Translations under genes and position numbers: made by a program | Shown here: positions 29,560-40,710 of the stretch, one piece after another | Position numbering within the stretch: position 1 is the first letter of the stretch | Layout of the letters: every line of letters begins with the position of its first letter | Notes under the pieces: model-generated | The model's database searches: none | What the model was told of the DNA's origin: nothing | The model's input: only the letters and a program-made list of their open reading frames with translations | From: Poecilobothrus nobilitatus | Lineage: Eukaryota > Arthropoda > Insecta > Diptera > Dolichopodidae | Direction of reading: 5' to 3' | Length of the DNA: 64,000 nucleotides | NCBI GenBank assembly: GCA_947095535.1 | Contig: OX352772.1 | Span: 274,422,336-274,486,335, forward strand

Positions 29560-30616
29560 ATGAGTGAATGTATGAAATCTGAATTAGATAGTTTTAAAAC
29601 ACCACCCATTCAGTCCAGCATTTTACGATCTGAAGAAGTTTGTTACAATCCTATTGCTTCTTCTTTAGATAATTCATCAACCATTGAATTTGTTTCTCTA
29701 GGACATGGTGATACAAATAGGGATTTATCTTCAACATATTTGAGATTAAAGGTGCAAATAACTAAAAAGATGGAACTCTTTGGAATAATGATCAAACAAC
29801 TGGTAAACAATTGATACCACAACCTAGTGTAGTTAATAATCTTTTACATTCATTAATAAAACAGTGCAATGTTCAATTAAATGGAAAAAATATTACTCCA
29901 TCCGATAGAATTTATCATTATAGAGCATACATTGAATCATTACTCAATTACGGTAAAGATGCAGCTACAACTCATTTAGAATGTACTGGGTGGACGTTAG
30001 ATAAAGGAAATATAGCAAAATCAGATAATAATGGTTCAAAAGAACGACAGAAACTTTACAATAATAGCAATGTAGTAGAACTAATGGGTAAATTACATGT
30101 CGATATATTTAATCAACCTACTCTTTTAATAAATGGTGTTGATGTCCGAATTTTACTTACTTTAGAAAACGGGAATTTTATATGTTTTCAGCGGATACTG
30201 ATGAGTCCCAATTGAAAATCATAAAAGCAAATTTACTAATGAAACACGGTTCAGTTAATCCAGGTATTTTACTCGCTCATAATTCAGTTTTGGAGAAAAG
30301 TACAGCTAAATATTTTTACAAAAAAGTTGAAGTAAAATCATTCACTATTTCAATGAATAGTCAAAACATATTATTAGATAATGTTTTTATTGGACAATTA
30401 TCGAACACATTAATATTTTGTATGATTAAAAATTCAGGATTTTCGGGGAAACGATCTAAAAATGCTTTCAATTTTAAACACTGTGATATTAATCAATTTG
30501 CATTATCTGTTAACGGTGTACAAGTTCCCAATTTAGCAATAGAAACTAATTTTTCTGACGAAAATAATTGTTTCACTAGAGCATATAATACACTATCGTG
30601 CAAGTATGAAAATTGA
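29560..30616 (+). pseudogene. Polinton major capsid protein, frameshifted and 3'-truncated
   Basis: ATG at 29,560: MSECMKSELDSFKTPPIQSS, then FVSLGHGDTNRDLSSTYLRL. This is the SELDLFxxPPTQxS...GxGxxYIDLxxTxLxxR opening of the double-jelly-roll capsid protein of Polintons (annotated 'F54H12.2-like' in animals). Frameshifts near 29,775 and 30,195 split it into three frames. The last contains LLAHNSVLEKSTAKYFYKKV, VKSFTISMNSQNILLDNVFI and VNGVQVPNLAIET, all conserved words. It ends in SCKYEN, well short of the expected C-terminus, about 90 bp before the assembly gap. Confidence 0.85.
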
Positions 30617-30703
30617 AAGTCTTAATCTAACATTTTTTCGTTTAAAAGATACATATATACATTATAATAATTTTTAACAGCATATCTGAAATTGTTGTTT
30701 GAT

Positions 30704-30903
30704 NNNNNNNNNNNNNNNNNNNNNNNNNNNNNNNNNNNNNNNNNNNNNNNNNNNNNNNNNNNNNNNNNNNNNNNNNNNNNNNNNNNNNNNNNNNNNNNNN
30801 NNNNNNNNNNNNNNNNNNNNNNNNNNNNNNNNNNNNNNNNNNNNNNNNNNNNNNNNNNNNNNNNNNNNNNNNNNNNNNNNNNNNNNNNNNNNNNNNNNNN
30901 NNN
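30704..30903. other. Assembly gap (200 N)
   Basis: Exactly 200 N; the round number suggests a placeholder of unknown true length. Confidence 0.98.
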
Positions 30904-30988
30904 TAGTATTATTATTTGTATTATTATTAGTACTATTATTATTATTGTTTTTATTGTTATTATTATTATTATTATTGTTATTATTATA

Positions 30989-31023
<35 letters not shown>

Positions 31024-31092
31024 TATTATTAGTATTATTATTATTATTATACTTAATATTATTATTATTATACTTAATATTATTAATGTTAT
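30904..31092. repeat. TTA/ATT trinucleotide microsatellite
   Basis: Long imperfect (TTA)n run directly at the gap edge, probably the reason the assembly broke. The isoleucine/leucine-rich frames across it are not genes. Confidence 0.95.
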
Positions 31093-31301
31093 CAATGATA
31101 TTATTGCAAGCACCCGGTATTATTGTATGTGAATAAATAAAGTTATCAAGTTATTAATTTTTGCTGGTAGATGTTTTGGGATTATTTACTGCTGGTGAAG
31201 TAGAAGAATGATTTTTGGCTATTACTAAGCTAGTGTCATTATCAACTACCGATAAAGTAGAAGTGTGTTTTTCTGTTATAATTAAGCTAGCGTCATGTAT
31301 A

Positions 31302-32700
31302 CTATTCAAAAAATTTGGTTTGTGTGTGTGTTGAACTATTGTATAGATAATTACTTAAGTGTGTAGTGTCTACAGATTTGTTTTTCTTTGAAAGTATAGG
31401 TTTGAGAGAGGCTTGTGTAAGTGTTGGATAGGTTTGTGTTGCGGTGGAAGAATCCTTGTTAAACTTATAATTGTAAGGATTAAGAATTTTTTTCGCATTA
31501 TTTACATTCTTGCAATTATTTTTTAACTTAGGTTTACTAGAGTTCTTAGAGTTGTAAATTAAACTATTATTTTTATTTTTGTTTAACTTAACATACCTGT
31601 TTTTCCAGCGACTTAAAGTGATGTTATTTCTAAGGAAGAAAGTATCATTATTGTGCGCAAAGAAAAGCCAATCGTACTTATGTGAAATAGATATCTTGAA
31701 ACACTTGTATTTGTATTTTTTCCTTTTTACTAGTTGATTCAGAACTATTTTTTCTGCACTTTTGATGGGAATTCTAAAGTTGTCATAAAATATTTTTTCT
31801 ATATGCTGCTTTGTACTTCCAAATGCTACTCCTTTTAACAGGTACACCGCACTTTCACTATCTGTAGTTCCACCGTTTAACTTGCTATTTTTTGTATATT
31901 TGCGGTTGTTAATTTCAGAAGTGGACATTTCTTCATTTTGTTTTAAATCGACACCTCATTATGTATAGATGGGCAATGGATTGGAAGCGTGTCGGTTGGG
32001 GTTAAAGCTGAGGTCTGATTAATTTTATTTTCTATGGAAAGAAACATATCTTCCCATTTACTGTACATGTTATCAATTTTGTTAATTCCATTATGAAGTT
32101 CGGTTGGCACAGAAACCAGGGTGTCCTGTAATGATATAATCAAAATAGGTACATAAAACTCCGCAAAATTAACTAGCATATCATTATAAACTTTGTAAAG
32201 ATCTTGCACTTTTTTCGTTTAGTTATTTTGGTTTTTTTGTATAACCTCCAATATATTATTTACGTCCAACTTTGTGTTTAAAAATTTGTTACTTAATAAT
32301 TTATCCAATTTATGATTTAAAGTTTTGATAATCGAGGGACTGCTAAAACGCTCTGATGGATTAGTTATGTTTTTACTTATACATATTTTATTTGAGAGGT
32401 TGTCTTTGTTCTTCGAGGTCTCCAATAAATTTTCATTATTGAGTTGAATCACTCCATGTAATTTATGTGCCTAAGTTCTTTACTTAGGGCAGTTATTCTG
32501 TTGTCGATATTATCATACATGGTCCTAAGAAGAACGTGAGTATTTTGGCAGTCGGTACACACGAAAAAATCATTGAGCGATTGATGAAATTGTATTCTAG
32601 ATTCTCTGATACATGCTCCAAAATCCTTTACATATTATTCTCTTTGAAGAGTTATTCATCGCTGTGCAGTTAACCATGTCACATTTAAAATTCATGTTTG
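31302..32700 (-). pseudogene. LINE ORF1 (PHD finger, coiled coil, RRM-like part), decayed
   Basis: Read on the minus strand: a cysteine-rich start near 32,690-32,500 (CDMVNC..., FGACIRESRIQFHQS, DFFVCTDCQ, PHD-like, split by stops), then DNIDNRITALSKELRHIN, then frames 32,452-32,219 and 32,209-31,943 with coiled-coil character. A 208-aa frame (31,928-31,302) has VYLLKGVAFGSTKQHIEKIF and FKISISHKYDWLFFAHNN followed by a lysine/asparagine-rich tail. This order resembles ORF1 of CR1-group LINEs. At least three frame breaks; no RT adjoins it. Confidence 0.6.
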
Positions 32701-33264
32701 TTGCAGTTTTTTTTATTATCATTTTTATTTTTTTCTTTAAATCGAAAAATAAAAGTAACGCTGAGTAATATTTACAACTCGATTATTGTAATTATTTTAC
32801 CGTAATTCAAAACTAGTTCTGATAACCGAAATAAAATTTTTTATTGTTTAAATTGTTTAAATCGTGAACGATAAATTGAAAGAAAGAAAGAAAAAAGCGA
32901 ATTAATTAATTATAAAGTGATTAATTATGAGTTTAAATTAATTGCTTGAATTAAGTAACGAAAACAAACACTTCTGTATTGATTAACGGTTGGAATTATA
33001 TTGTGATTAAAATTAAATTAAATAAAATTAATTAAAAGGTGATTTCAAATTCGAAAATTTCAAAAATTAAATTAAAATAAAATAAATAAAATTTTGATAA
33101 AGAATTAAAGAAGATTTTACTAATTTGGAAGATACAATCATCTAATTTAAAATTATTGCAATATTAGTCACTAAAAAATAGGAAGCAAAAATAAAATTTT
33201 TAATATAAAAACAGTCATATTTCTAGTCTAGCGAAAAAATATTTTTTTAAAAATACTAATAGAT
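32701..33264. other. AT-rich spacer
   Basis: No gene seen; many AATTAATT and AAATTAAAATAAA tracts. It may include the 5' UTRs of the two divergent ORF1 fragments beside it. Confidence 0.5.
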
Positions 33265-34240
33265 ATGGCTAGGCGATGTTTTACTTGTCAAAAAGGCTTT
33301 AATAAAAAGAACAAAGGAATCCAGTGTGGTGGAGTATGTAAAAAAGAATTTCACATCAAATGTGCTGCTATATTAAACAGATTTTTCATGCAATACAGGC
33401 AGGTAATACTACCTGAAATGTAGAGCATGGCCTGGTATGAGCAATGAATCACTTGTCATATCAGATGAAGGAGATCATTCAGATGAAACTGTTCAAGAGC
33501 ATGTAGAAGAAAATGAGAATGTTCCTGATATGAATCTGGATTTTGATTGGTCCAGTATAAAGTTGAATAAATATATAAGTGAAACACTGAAAGGAGGAAA
33601 CTTGACCATTTGTTTGCAGCAGCTTGTAAGTACAGTAAAACATATGCATTTGTCACAATCTTTCTTCAATACAAAAATTGATCACCTAATCTTACAAAAC
33701 AAACGAATGTTAGAAGAAAATAAAGCACTAAAGGAAAAACTCAAGTGCACGGCAGAAAGAAATATAAAGCTGGAAAATCGGGCAAACAAAAGGCAATTAC
33801 AAATAGATGGATTTCAACAACAAAAAATAGGAACAATGTCGTAATAGCCGGTCTCCCACAGAAGATTCAGGATCCAAAAAATACAGTACTTAAAATAATA
33901 GAAAAAAAGGCCATACATAGAAAAAGACGATATAATAAATGTGTCCAGATTGCATCAAGGGAAAGATGCTTTATATTTGGTAGAGTTTAAATCACAAAAT
34001 AATAAAACTGAACTACTAAGTAAGAAAAAAATATATAAACATCTCTTTGATACTGAGTTTGGCTTTGAAGATAATGGGAACAAGCAGATTTTTTTTCGAC
34101 ACCATCTTACCTCATTTCAAATTAAATTATAATTTGAAACAAAGCAGTTCAAATTATCAAATGAATTTAAATATCTTTGGATCAAAGAGGACACCATATT
34201 TATATGTAAAACGGATAATTCAAAGGTATTTAAAATAAAA
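33265..34240 (+). pseudogene. LINE ORF1 with PHD finger and coiled coil, frameshifted
   Basis: ATG at 33,265 opens a PHD finger (CFTCQKGFNKKNKGIQC, CKKEFHIKC), then a frame change. The last finger cysteine region (LKCRAWPGMSNESL, with Trp where Cys is expected) enters the frame 33,437-33,844, which is acidic and then coiled coil (NKRMLEENKALKEKLKC). Further frames give NNVVIAGLPQKIQDPKNTV and ERCFIFGRV, KKKIYKHLFDTEFGFEDN, matching the C-terminal half of CR1-type ORF1 ('VVIxGLP'). Distinct in sequence from the minus-strand ORF1 at 31,302. Confidence 0.6.
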
Positions 34241-34439
34241 AATTTTAACGATATCATTTTTATTCAAAATCATATTAATAAGTAATGCTATTTTCAATAT
34301 CTTTAAATTAACTTTTTTAATTTTAATACGCATACGCATATAAGTTATTTAATACGCATGTAAGTTATTTACACATTCGTTTTATGTTGAACCTTTAATA
34401 ATTTTAACTAATATTTTAACGAATAACATCACCTTTATT

Positions 34440-36095
34440 TTGTTAAGATACCGAACCTACAATTTCATTTGTCAATACTGCTAGAACCTTTATTTTCAGT
34501 ACAAGAGTGTGCTGTTATGTTTCCTTTTTTATAAAATTGGATACTGACATTTGAAAGAATTTGAACCATGGATTCGTATATTGGAAACTTCCGAACGAGC
34601 CCCAGAGCAAACGAGATTATCTCCAAAACCAACAAAGATAAAACCTTTAAATTTTGTACAATGATGTTCCTTGCAGTTCGATTTATGTCTCTGAAATTTA
34701 AGAAGATTTGGTCCATGGGTTTGGATTTTGGAAGCAAACGAGATTATCTCCAAAGTCAACAAAGATAGAACCTTAAAATTTTTTACAATGATGTTTTTTC
34801 CGTTTGATTTATGTCTCTGAAATTTAAGAGGATATGGTCCATGGGTTTCGATTTTGGAAGCTTCCTAACGAGCCCCAGAGCAAATGAGATTATCTTCAAA
34901 AACAACAAAGATATAACCTTCAAATTTGACAGAGGTGTACTTTCATGTTTTATTTAAGTCTCTAAAATTTGAGAGGATTTGGTCCATGGGTTAGGATTTT
35001 GGAAGCTTCCGAACGAGCCCCAGAGCAAACGAGATTATCTCCAAAATCAACAAAGATAGAACCTTTAAATTTTGTACAATGATGTTCCTTGCAGTTCGAT
35101 TTATGTTTCTGAAATTTAAGAGGATTTGGTCCATGGGTTTGGATTTTGGAAGCAAACGAGATTATCTCCAAAACCAACAAAGATAGAACATTTAAATTTT
35201 TCACAATGATGTTTTTTCCGTTTGATTTATGTCTCTGAAATTTAAGAGGATATGGTCCATGGGTTTGGATTTTGGAAACTTCCGAACGAGCACCAGAGCA
35301 AATGAAATTATATTCAAAAACAACAAAGATATAACCTTCAAATTTGACAGAGGTGTTCTTTCATGTTTTATTTAAGTCTCTAAAATTTGAGAGGATTTGG
35401 TATATGGGTTCGGATTTTGGAAGCTTCCGAACGAGTCCCAGAGCAAACGAGATTATCTCCAAAATAAACAAAGATAGAACCTTTAAATTTTGTACAATGA
35501 TGTTCTTTGCAGTTTGATTTAGGTCTCTGAAATTTGTGAGGATTTGGTCCATTGGTTTAAATCTTGGAAGCTTCCGGTCGAGCCCCGGACCAAACGAGTA
35601 TATCTCCACAACCAACAAAGATAGAACTTTTATTTTTAGTACAAAGGTGTTCTGTTATGTTTCCTTTTCTGTAAAATTTTAAACTGACATTTGAAAGAAT
35701 TTGAAGCATGGGTTAGTATTTCGGAAACTTCCGGACGAGCACAAGAGCAACGAGCAAATTTAGTACAATGGTGTTCTCGCATGTTTTCTTTATGTTCCTG
35801 AGATGGATTTGATGAATTGGACTGACAATTCGGGTACCTGACACACACCTCCCAAGGACTAACAATCTTCGAAATTAATAAAGATAGAAACTTAAAATTT
35901 TTTACAAAGGTGTCAAGCATATCCCAAGAGGATGCCTCTTTTACTTTCCTGAAATTCGAGTTGAATAAGACACAAAAGGGAAGAAGTTCAAGCAGCTGCC
36001 AAGAAAACTTATGGATTTTTAATTTAATTCGAATTATTGAGGTGTAGGGTATTACTAAGTCGGTTGCATCGACTTACTGTTACATTTACTTGTTT
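34440..36095 (+). mobile_element. DINE/HINE-like element with tandem core, 5'-truncated (copy 1)
   Basis: Lacks the 5' block seen in copies 2 and 3. It contains about seven ~147-bp repeats (34,560-35,640), then the conserved 3' block (TGTCAAGCATATCCCAAGAG, AGTTGAATAAGACACAAAAG) and the common end AGGTGTAGGGTATTACTAAG with the AAGTCG/CGACTT hairpin. The reading frames over it are chance products of the repeat. Confidence 0.75.
34560..35640 (+). repeat. ~147-bp tandem repeat array (copy 1)
   Basis: Each unit contains AAGAGGATTTGGTCCATGGG, TTTGGAAGCTTCCGAACGAG, CCCCAGAGCAAACGAGATTA and AATGATGTTCC wording. Units vary by a few per cent and some are partly deleted. Confidence 0.9.
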
Positions 36096-36158
36096 CTTTT
36101 ATACATCTCTTGAAATTTTTTATTGCAAATCTCTCAGTGTTGTTATCTAAATTTAATT

Positions 36159-38363
36159 TTTATACCCTACACCTAAAGTATAGGGTATATTAACTTTGGT
36201 ATGGTATTTGTAAGCACCAAAAGGAAGCGAGTTAGATATGGACATGTATATATACTCTGAATCAGGATCACCTCCTGAGTCGATTTAACGATGTCCGTCC
36301 GTTCGCACGATAACTCAAAAACTAATGAAGCTATCTTGATAAATTTTATATAGTAGGTTACTAATCACGAAAGGAAGGCTAAGTTCGAATCTGGACAAAA
36401 TCCGTCCATGGGTTCGGATTCTGGAAGCTTCCGAATGATTCCGGAGCAAACGAGATTATCTCCAAAACCAACAAAGATAGAATCTTTAAATTTTGTACAA
36501 TGATGTTCCTTCCTATTCGATTTGTTCGATTTTGATTTTGGAAACTCCATGGGTTCGGATTCTGGAAGCTTCCGAATGATTCCGGAGCAAATGAGATTAT
36601 CTCCAAAACCTATGAAGATATAACCTTCAAATTTGACAGAGAGGTGTTCTTTCATGTTTTATTTATGTCTCTAAAATTTAAGAGGATTTAGTTCATGGGT
36701 TTGGATTTTGAAAGCTTCCGAACGAGCACCAGTGCAAATGAGATTATCGCCAAAATCAACTAAGATATAACCTTTCAATTTGGCAGAGTGGTGTTCTTTC
36801 ATGTTTTATTTAAGTCTCTGAAATTTGAGAGGATTTGGTTCTTGGGTCCGGATCTTGGAAGCTTCCGAACGAGCCCCAGAGCAAACGAAATTATCTCCAA
36901 AACCAACAAATATAGAACCTTTAACTTTTTTACAATGATACTCCTTCCCGTTTGATTTATGTTTCTGAAATTTAAGAGAATATGGTCCATGAGTTTGGAT
37001 TTTGGAAGCTTCCTAACGAGCCCCAGAGCAAATGAGATTATCTCCAAAAACAACAAAGATATAACCTTTAAAGTTGGCAGAATGGTGTTCTCTCATGTTT
37101 GATTTAGGTCTCTAAAATTTGAGAGGATTTGGTTCATGGGTTCGGATTTTGGAAACTTCCGAACGAGCCCTAGAGCAAGCGAGATTATCTCCAAAACCAA
37201 CAAAGATAGAACCTTTAACTTTTTTACAATGATGCTCCTTCCCGTTTGATTTATGTTTCTGAAATTTAAGAGGATATGGTCCATGATTTCGGATTTTGGA
37301 AGCTTCCTAACGAGCTCCAGAGCAAACGAGATTATCTCCAAAACCAACAAAGATAGAACCTTTAAATTTTTTACAATGATGTGTTTTCCGTTTGATTTAT
37401 GTCTCTGAAATTTAAGAGGATTTGGTCCATGGGTTTGGATTTTGGAAGCTTCCGAACGAGCTCCAGAGCAAACGAGATTATCTCCAAAACCAACAAAGAT
37501 AGAACCTTTAAATTTTTTACAATGATGTGTTTTCCGTTTGATTTATGTCTCTGAAATTTAAGAGGATATGGTCCATGGGTTTGGATTTTGGAAGTTTCCG
37601 AACCAGCCCCAGAGAAAATGATTCTGGTCTCTGAAATTTAAAAGGATTTGGTCCGTGGGTTCGGATTTTGGAAGCTTCCGTACGAGCCTCAGAGCAAATG
37701 ATATTATCTCCAAAACCAACTGAGATATAACATTTAAATTAGGCAGAATGGTGTTCCTTCATGTTTGATTCATGTTTCTGAAATTTGTGAGGATTTGGTC
37801 TTGGAAGCTTCCGGACGAGCCCCAGACCAAACGAGTATATCTCCACAACCAACAAAGATAAAACTTTTATTTTTAGTACAAAGGTGTTCTGTTATGTTTC
37901 CTTTTCTGTAAAATAGGAAACTACTATTTGAAAGAATTTGAACCATGGGTTCGTATTTTGGAAACTTCCGGACGAGCACAAGAACAACGAGCATATCTCC
38001 AAAACAAACAAAAATAGAACCTTTAAATTTAGTACAATGGTGTTCTGGCATGTTTTCTTTATGTTCCTGAGATGGATTCGATGAATTGGAGTGACAATTC
38101 GGGTACCTGACACACACCTCCCAAGGACTAACAATCTTCGAAATTAGTAAAGATAGAAACTTAAAGTTTTTTACAAAGATGTCAAGCATATCCCAAAAGG
38201 ATGCCTCTTTTACTTTCCTGAAATTCGAGTTGAATAAGACACAAAAGGGAAGAAGTTCAAGCAGCTGCCAAAAAACTTATGGATTTTTAATTTAATTCGA
38301 ATTATTGAGGTGTAGGGTATTACTAAGTCGGTTGCATCGACTTACTGTTACATTTACTTGTTT
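36159..38363 (+). mobile_element. DINE/HINE-like element with tandem core (copy 2, complete)
   Basis: 2.2 kb. The 5' block starts with ATACCCTACACCTAAAGTAT (itself a hairpin with TAGGGTAT) and contains CAGGATCACCTCCTGAGTCG and GATGTCCGTCCG. Then comes a core of about eight 146-147-bp repeats, then a unique 3' block and the end GGTGTAGGGTATTACTAAGT with hairpin. The two ends carry an inverted ATACCCTACACCT / AGGTGTAGGGTAT pair. The 5' wording and the 5' block, 150-bp central repeats, 3' block plan recall DINE-TR1 of Drosophila (Helentron-related). No protein is encoded. Confidence 0.75.
36400..37830 (+). repeat. ~147-bp tandem repeat array (copy 2)
   Basis: Landmark AGGATATGGT or AGGATTTGGT starts at 36,977, 37,124, 37,271, 37,417 and 37,563: spacings 147, 147, 146, 146. 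The first and last units are divergent. Confidence 0.92.
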
Positions 38364-38648
38364 ATTTTTAAATTCTGCTTATTTAACAATAGTAAGTATT
38401 TATTATATATAAAATTTTTACATATGTATTTGCTTTTTCTTAAAATCATAATTAATATTTAACCAATAAAACCAAAAATTCTAATCTAATTCTAATCTAT
38501 TTATGTATTACCACAATTTTTCTTAATTAAAAATCAATTATTTTTAATTTTTCTATTTAAATTAAATTTTTTAATATATGCATATATCTTCATATTTTTA
38601 CAACACGTGTTTCTTATGTACACTACATAACTACATTACAACATATTT

Positions 38649-40497
38649 TTATACCCTACATCTAAAGTATAGGGTATATTAACTTTGGTATGGTGTTTGT
38701 AACCACCGAAAAGAAGCGAATTAGATATGGACATGTATACATATTCTGAATCAGGATCACCTCCTGAGTCGATTTAACGATGTCCGTCCGTTCGCATGAT
38801 AACTCAAAAACTAATGAAGCTATCTTGATGAGTTTTATATAGTTGGTTACTAATCACGAAAGGAAGGCCAAGTTCGAATTTGGACAAAATCGGTCCATAG
38901 AAGCTTCCGAATGATTCCGGAGCAAACGAGATTATCTCCAAAACCAAGAAAGATAGAACCTTTAAATTTTGTACAATGATGTTCCTTCCCATTCGATTTA
39001 TGTCACTGAAATTTAAGAGGATTTGGTCTGTGGGTTTGGATTTTGGAAGCTTCTGAACGAGCACCAGAGCAAATGAGATTATCTCCAAAACCAATAAAGA
39101 TATAACCTTCAAATTTGACAGAGTAATGTTCTTTCATGTTTTATTTAAGTTTCTAAAATTTGAGAGGATTTGGTCCATAGGTTCGGATTTGGAAGCTTCC
39201 GAACGAGCCCCAGAGCAAACGAGATTATCTCCAAAATCAACAAAGATAGAACCTTTAAATTTTGTACAATGATGTTCCTTCCCGTTCGATTTATGTCTCT
39301 GATATCTAAGAGGATTTGGTGCATGGGTTTGGATTTTGGAAGCTTCTGAACGAGCCCCAGAGCAAACGAGTATATTTCCACAACCAACACAGATAGAACC
39401 TTTATTTTTAGTACAAGAGTGTGCTGTTATGTTTCCTTTTCTATAAAATTGGAAACTGACATTTGAAAGAATTTGAACCATGGATTCGTATATTGGAAGC
39501 TTCCGAACGAGTCCCAGAGCAAACGAGATTATCTCCAAAACCAACAAAGATAGAACCTTTAAATTTTTTACAATGATGTTCCTTCCCGTTTGATTTATGT
39601 CTCTGAAATTGAAGAGGATATAGTCCATAGGTTTGGATTTTGGAAGCTTCCGAACGAGTCCCAGAGCATATGAGATTATCTCCAAAAACAACAAAGATAT
39701 AACCTTTAAATTTGGCAGAATGGTGTTCTTTCATGTTTGATTTAGGTCTCTGAAATTTGAGAGGATTTGGTCCTTGAGTTCGGATTTTGGAAGCTTCCGA
39801 ACGAGCCTCAGAGCAAATGATATTATCTCCAAAACCAACTGAGATATAACCTTTAAATTAGGCAGAATGGTGTTCCTTCATGTTTGATTTATGTTTCTGA
39901 AATTTGTGAGTATTTGGTCCATGGGTTCAAATCTTGGAAGCTTCCAGACGAGCCCCTGAGCAAACGAGTATATCTCCACAATCAACAAAGATAGAACTCT
40001 TATTTTTAGTACAAAGGTGTTCTGTTATGTTTCCTTTTCTGTAAAATTGGAAACTGACATTTGAAAGAATTTGAACCACGGGTTCGTATTTTAGATACTT
40101 CCGGACGAGCACAAGAGCAACGAGCATATCTCCAAAACAAACAAAAGTAGAACTTTTAAATTTAGTACAATGGTGTTCTGGCATGTTTTCTTTATGTTCC
40201 TGAGATGGATTCGATGAATTGGAGTGGCAATTAGGGTACCTGATACACACCTCCCAAGGACTAACAATCTTCGAAATTAATAAAGATAGAAACTTAAAAT
40301 TTTTTACAAAGGTGTCAAGCATATCCCAAGAAGATGCCTCTTTTACTTTCCTGAAATTCGAGTTGAATAAGACACAAAAGGGAAGAAGTTCAAGCAGCTG
40401 CCAAAAAACTTATGGATTTTTAATTTAATTCGAATTATTGAGGTGTAGGGTATTACTAAGTCGGTTGCATCGACTTACTGTTACATTTACTTGTTTT
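38649..40497 (+). mobile_element. DINE/HINE-like element with tandem core (copy 3)
   Basis: 1.85 kb, same plan as copy 2 with fewer repeats. 5' block ATACCCTACATCTAAAGTAT, 3' end AGGTGTAGGGTATTACTAAG. Only about 285 bp of AT-rich sequence separates it from copy 2. Confidence 0.75.
38890..39960 (+). repeat. ~147-bp tandem repeat array (copy 3)
   Basis: About seven units of the same family. On the minus strand the 147-bp period (49 codons) leaves a 186-codon repetitive frame at 39,134-39,694, which I regard as non-coding. Confidence 0.9.
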
Positions 40498-40702
40498 TTT
40501 TATATATTTACATTTTTTTTTGTTTTACCTTTACAGGTTTAATTTTTTTATTTGCTTTTATTTACATTATACACTTATTATTTTTAAATTTAATTTTTTT
40601 TATAATTATTTACATTAATACACCTACTATTTTTAATTTTAATTTTATTTTTTTAATAACTAAAAATCTTGTAGCAACACTCGACATGTTTTCTTATACT
40701 AC
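40498..40702. other. AT-rich spacer before hAT element
   Basis: T-rich sequence with no recognisable feature; the end (TTCTAAAG) is the hAT target site. Confidence 0.6.
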
Positions 40703-40710
40703 TTCTAAAG
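40703..40710 (+). repeat. hAT target site duplication (left)
   Basis: TTCTAAAG, repeated exactly at 43,382-43,389; 8 bp is the hAT signature. Confidence 0.95.

Noticed and set aside
30622..31132. Ile/Leu-rich frames across the N gap
   Set aside because: Products of the TTA microsatellite and unknown bases.
34465..40322. Many minus-strand frames of 75-186 codons with LVLEIISFALGLVRKLP-like wording
   Set aside because: They come from the 147-bp repeat read in three frames; no domain, no start conservation and no variation expected of coding sequence.
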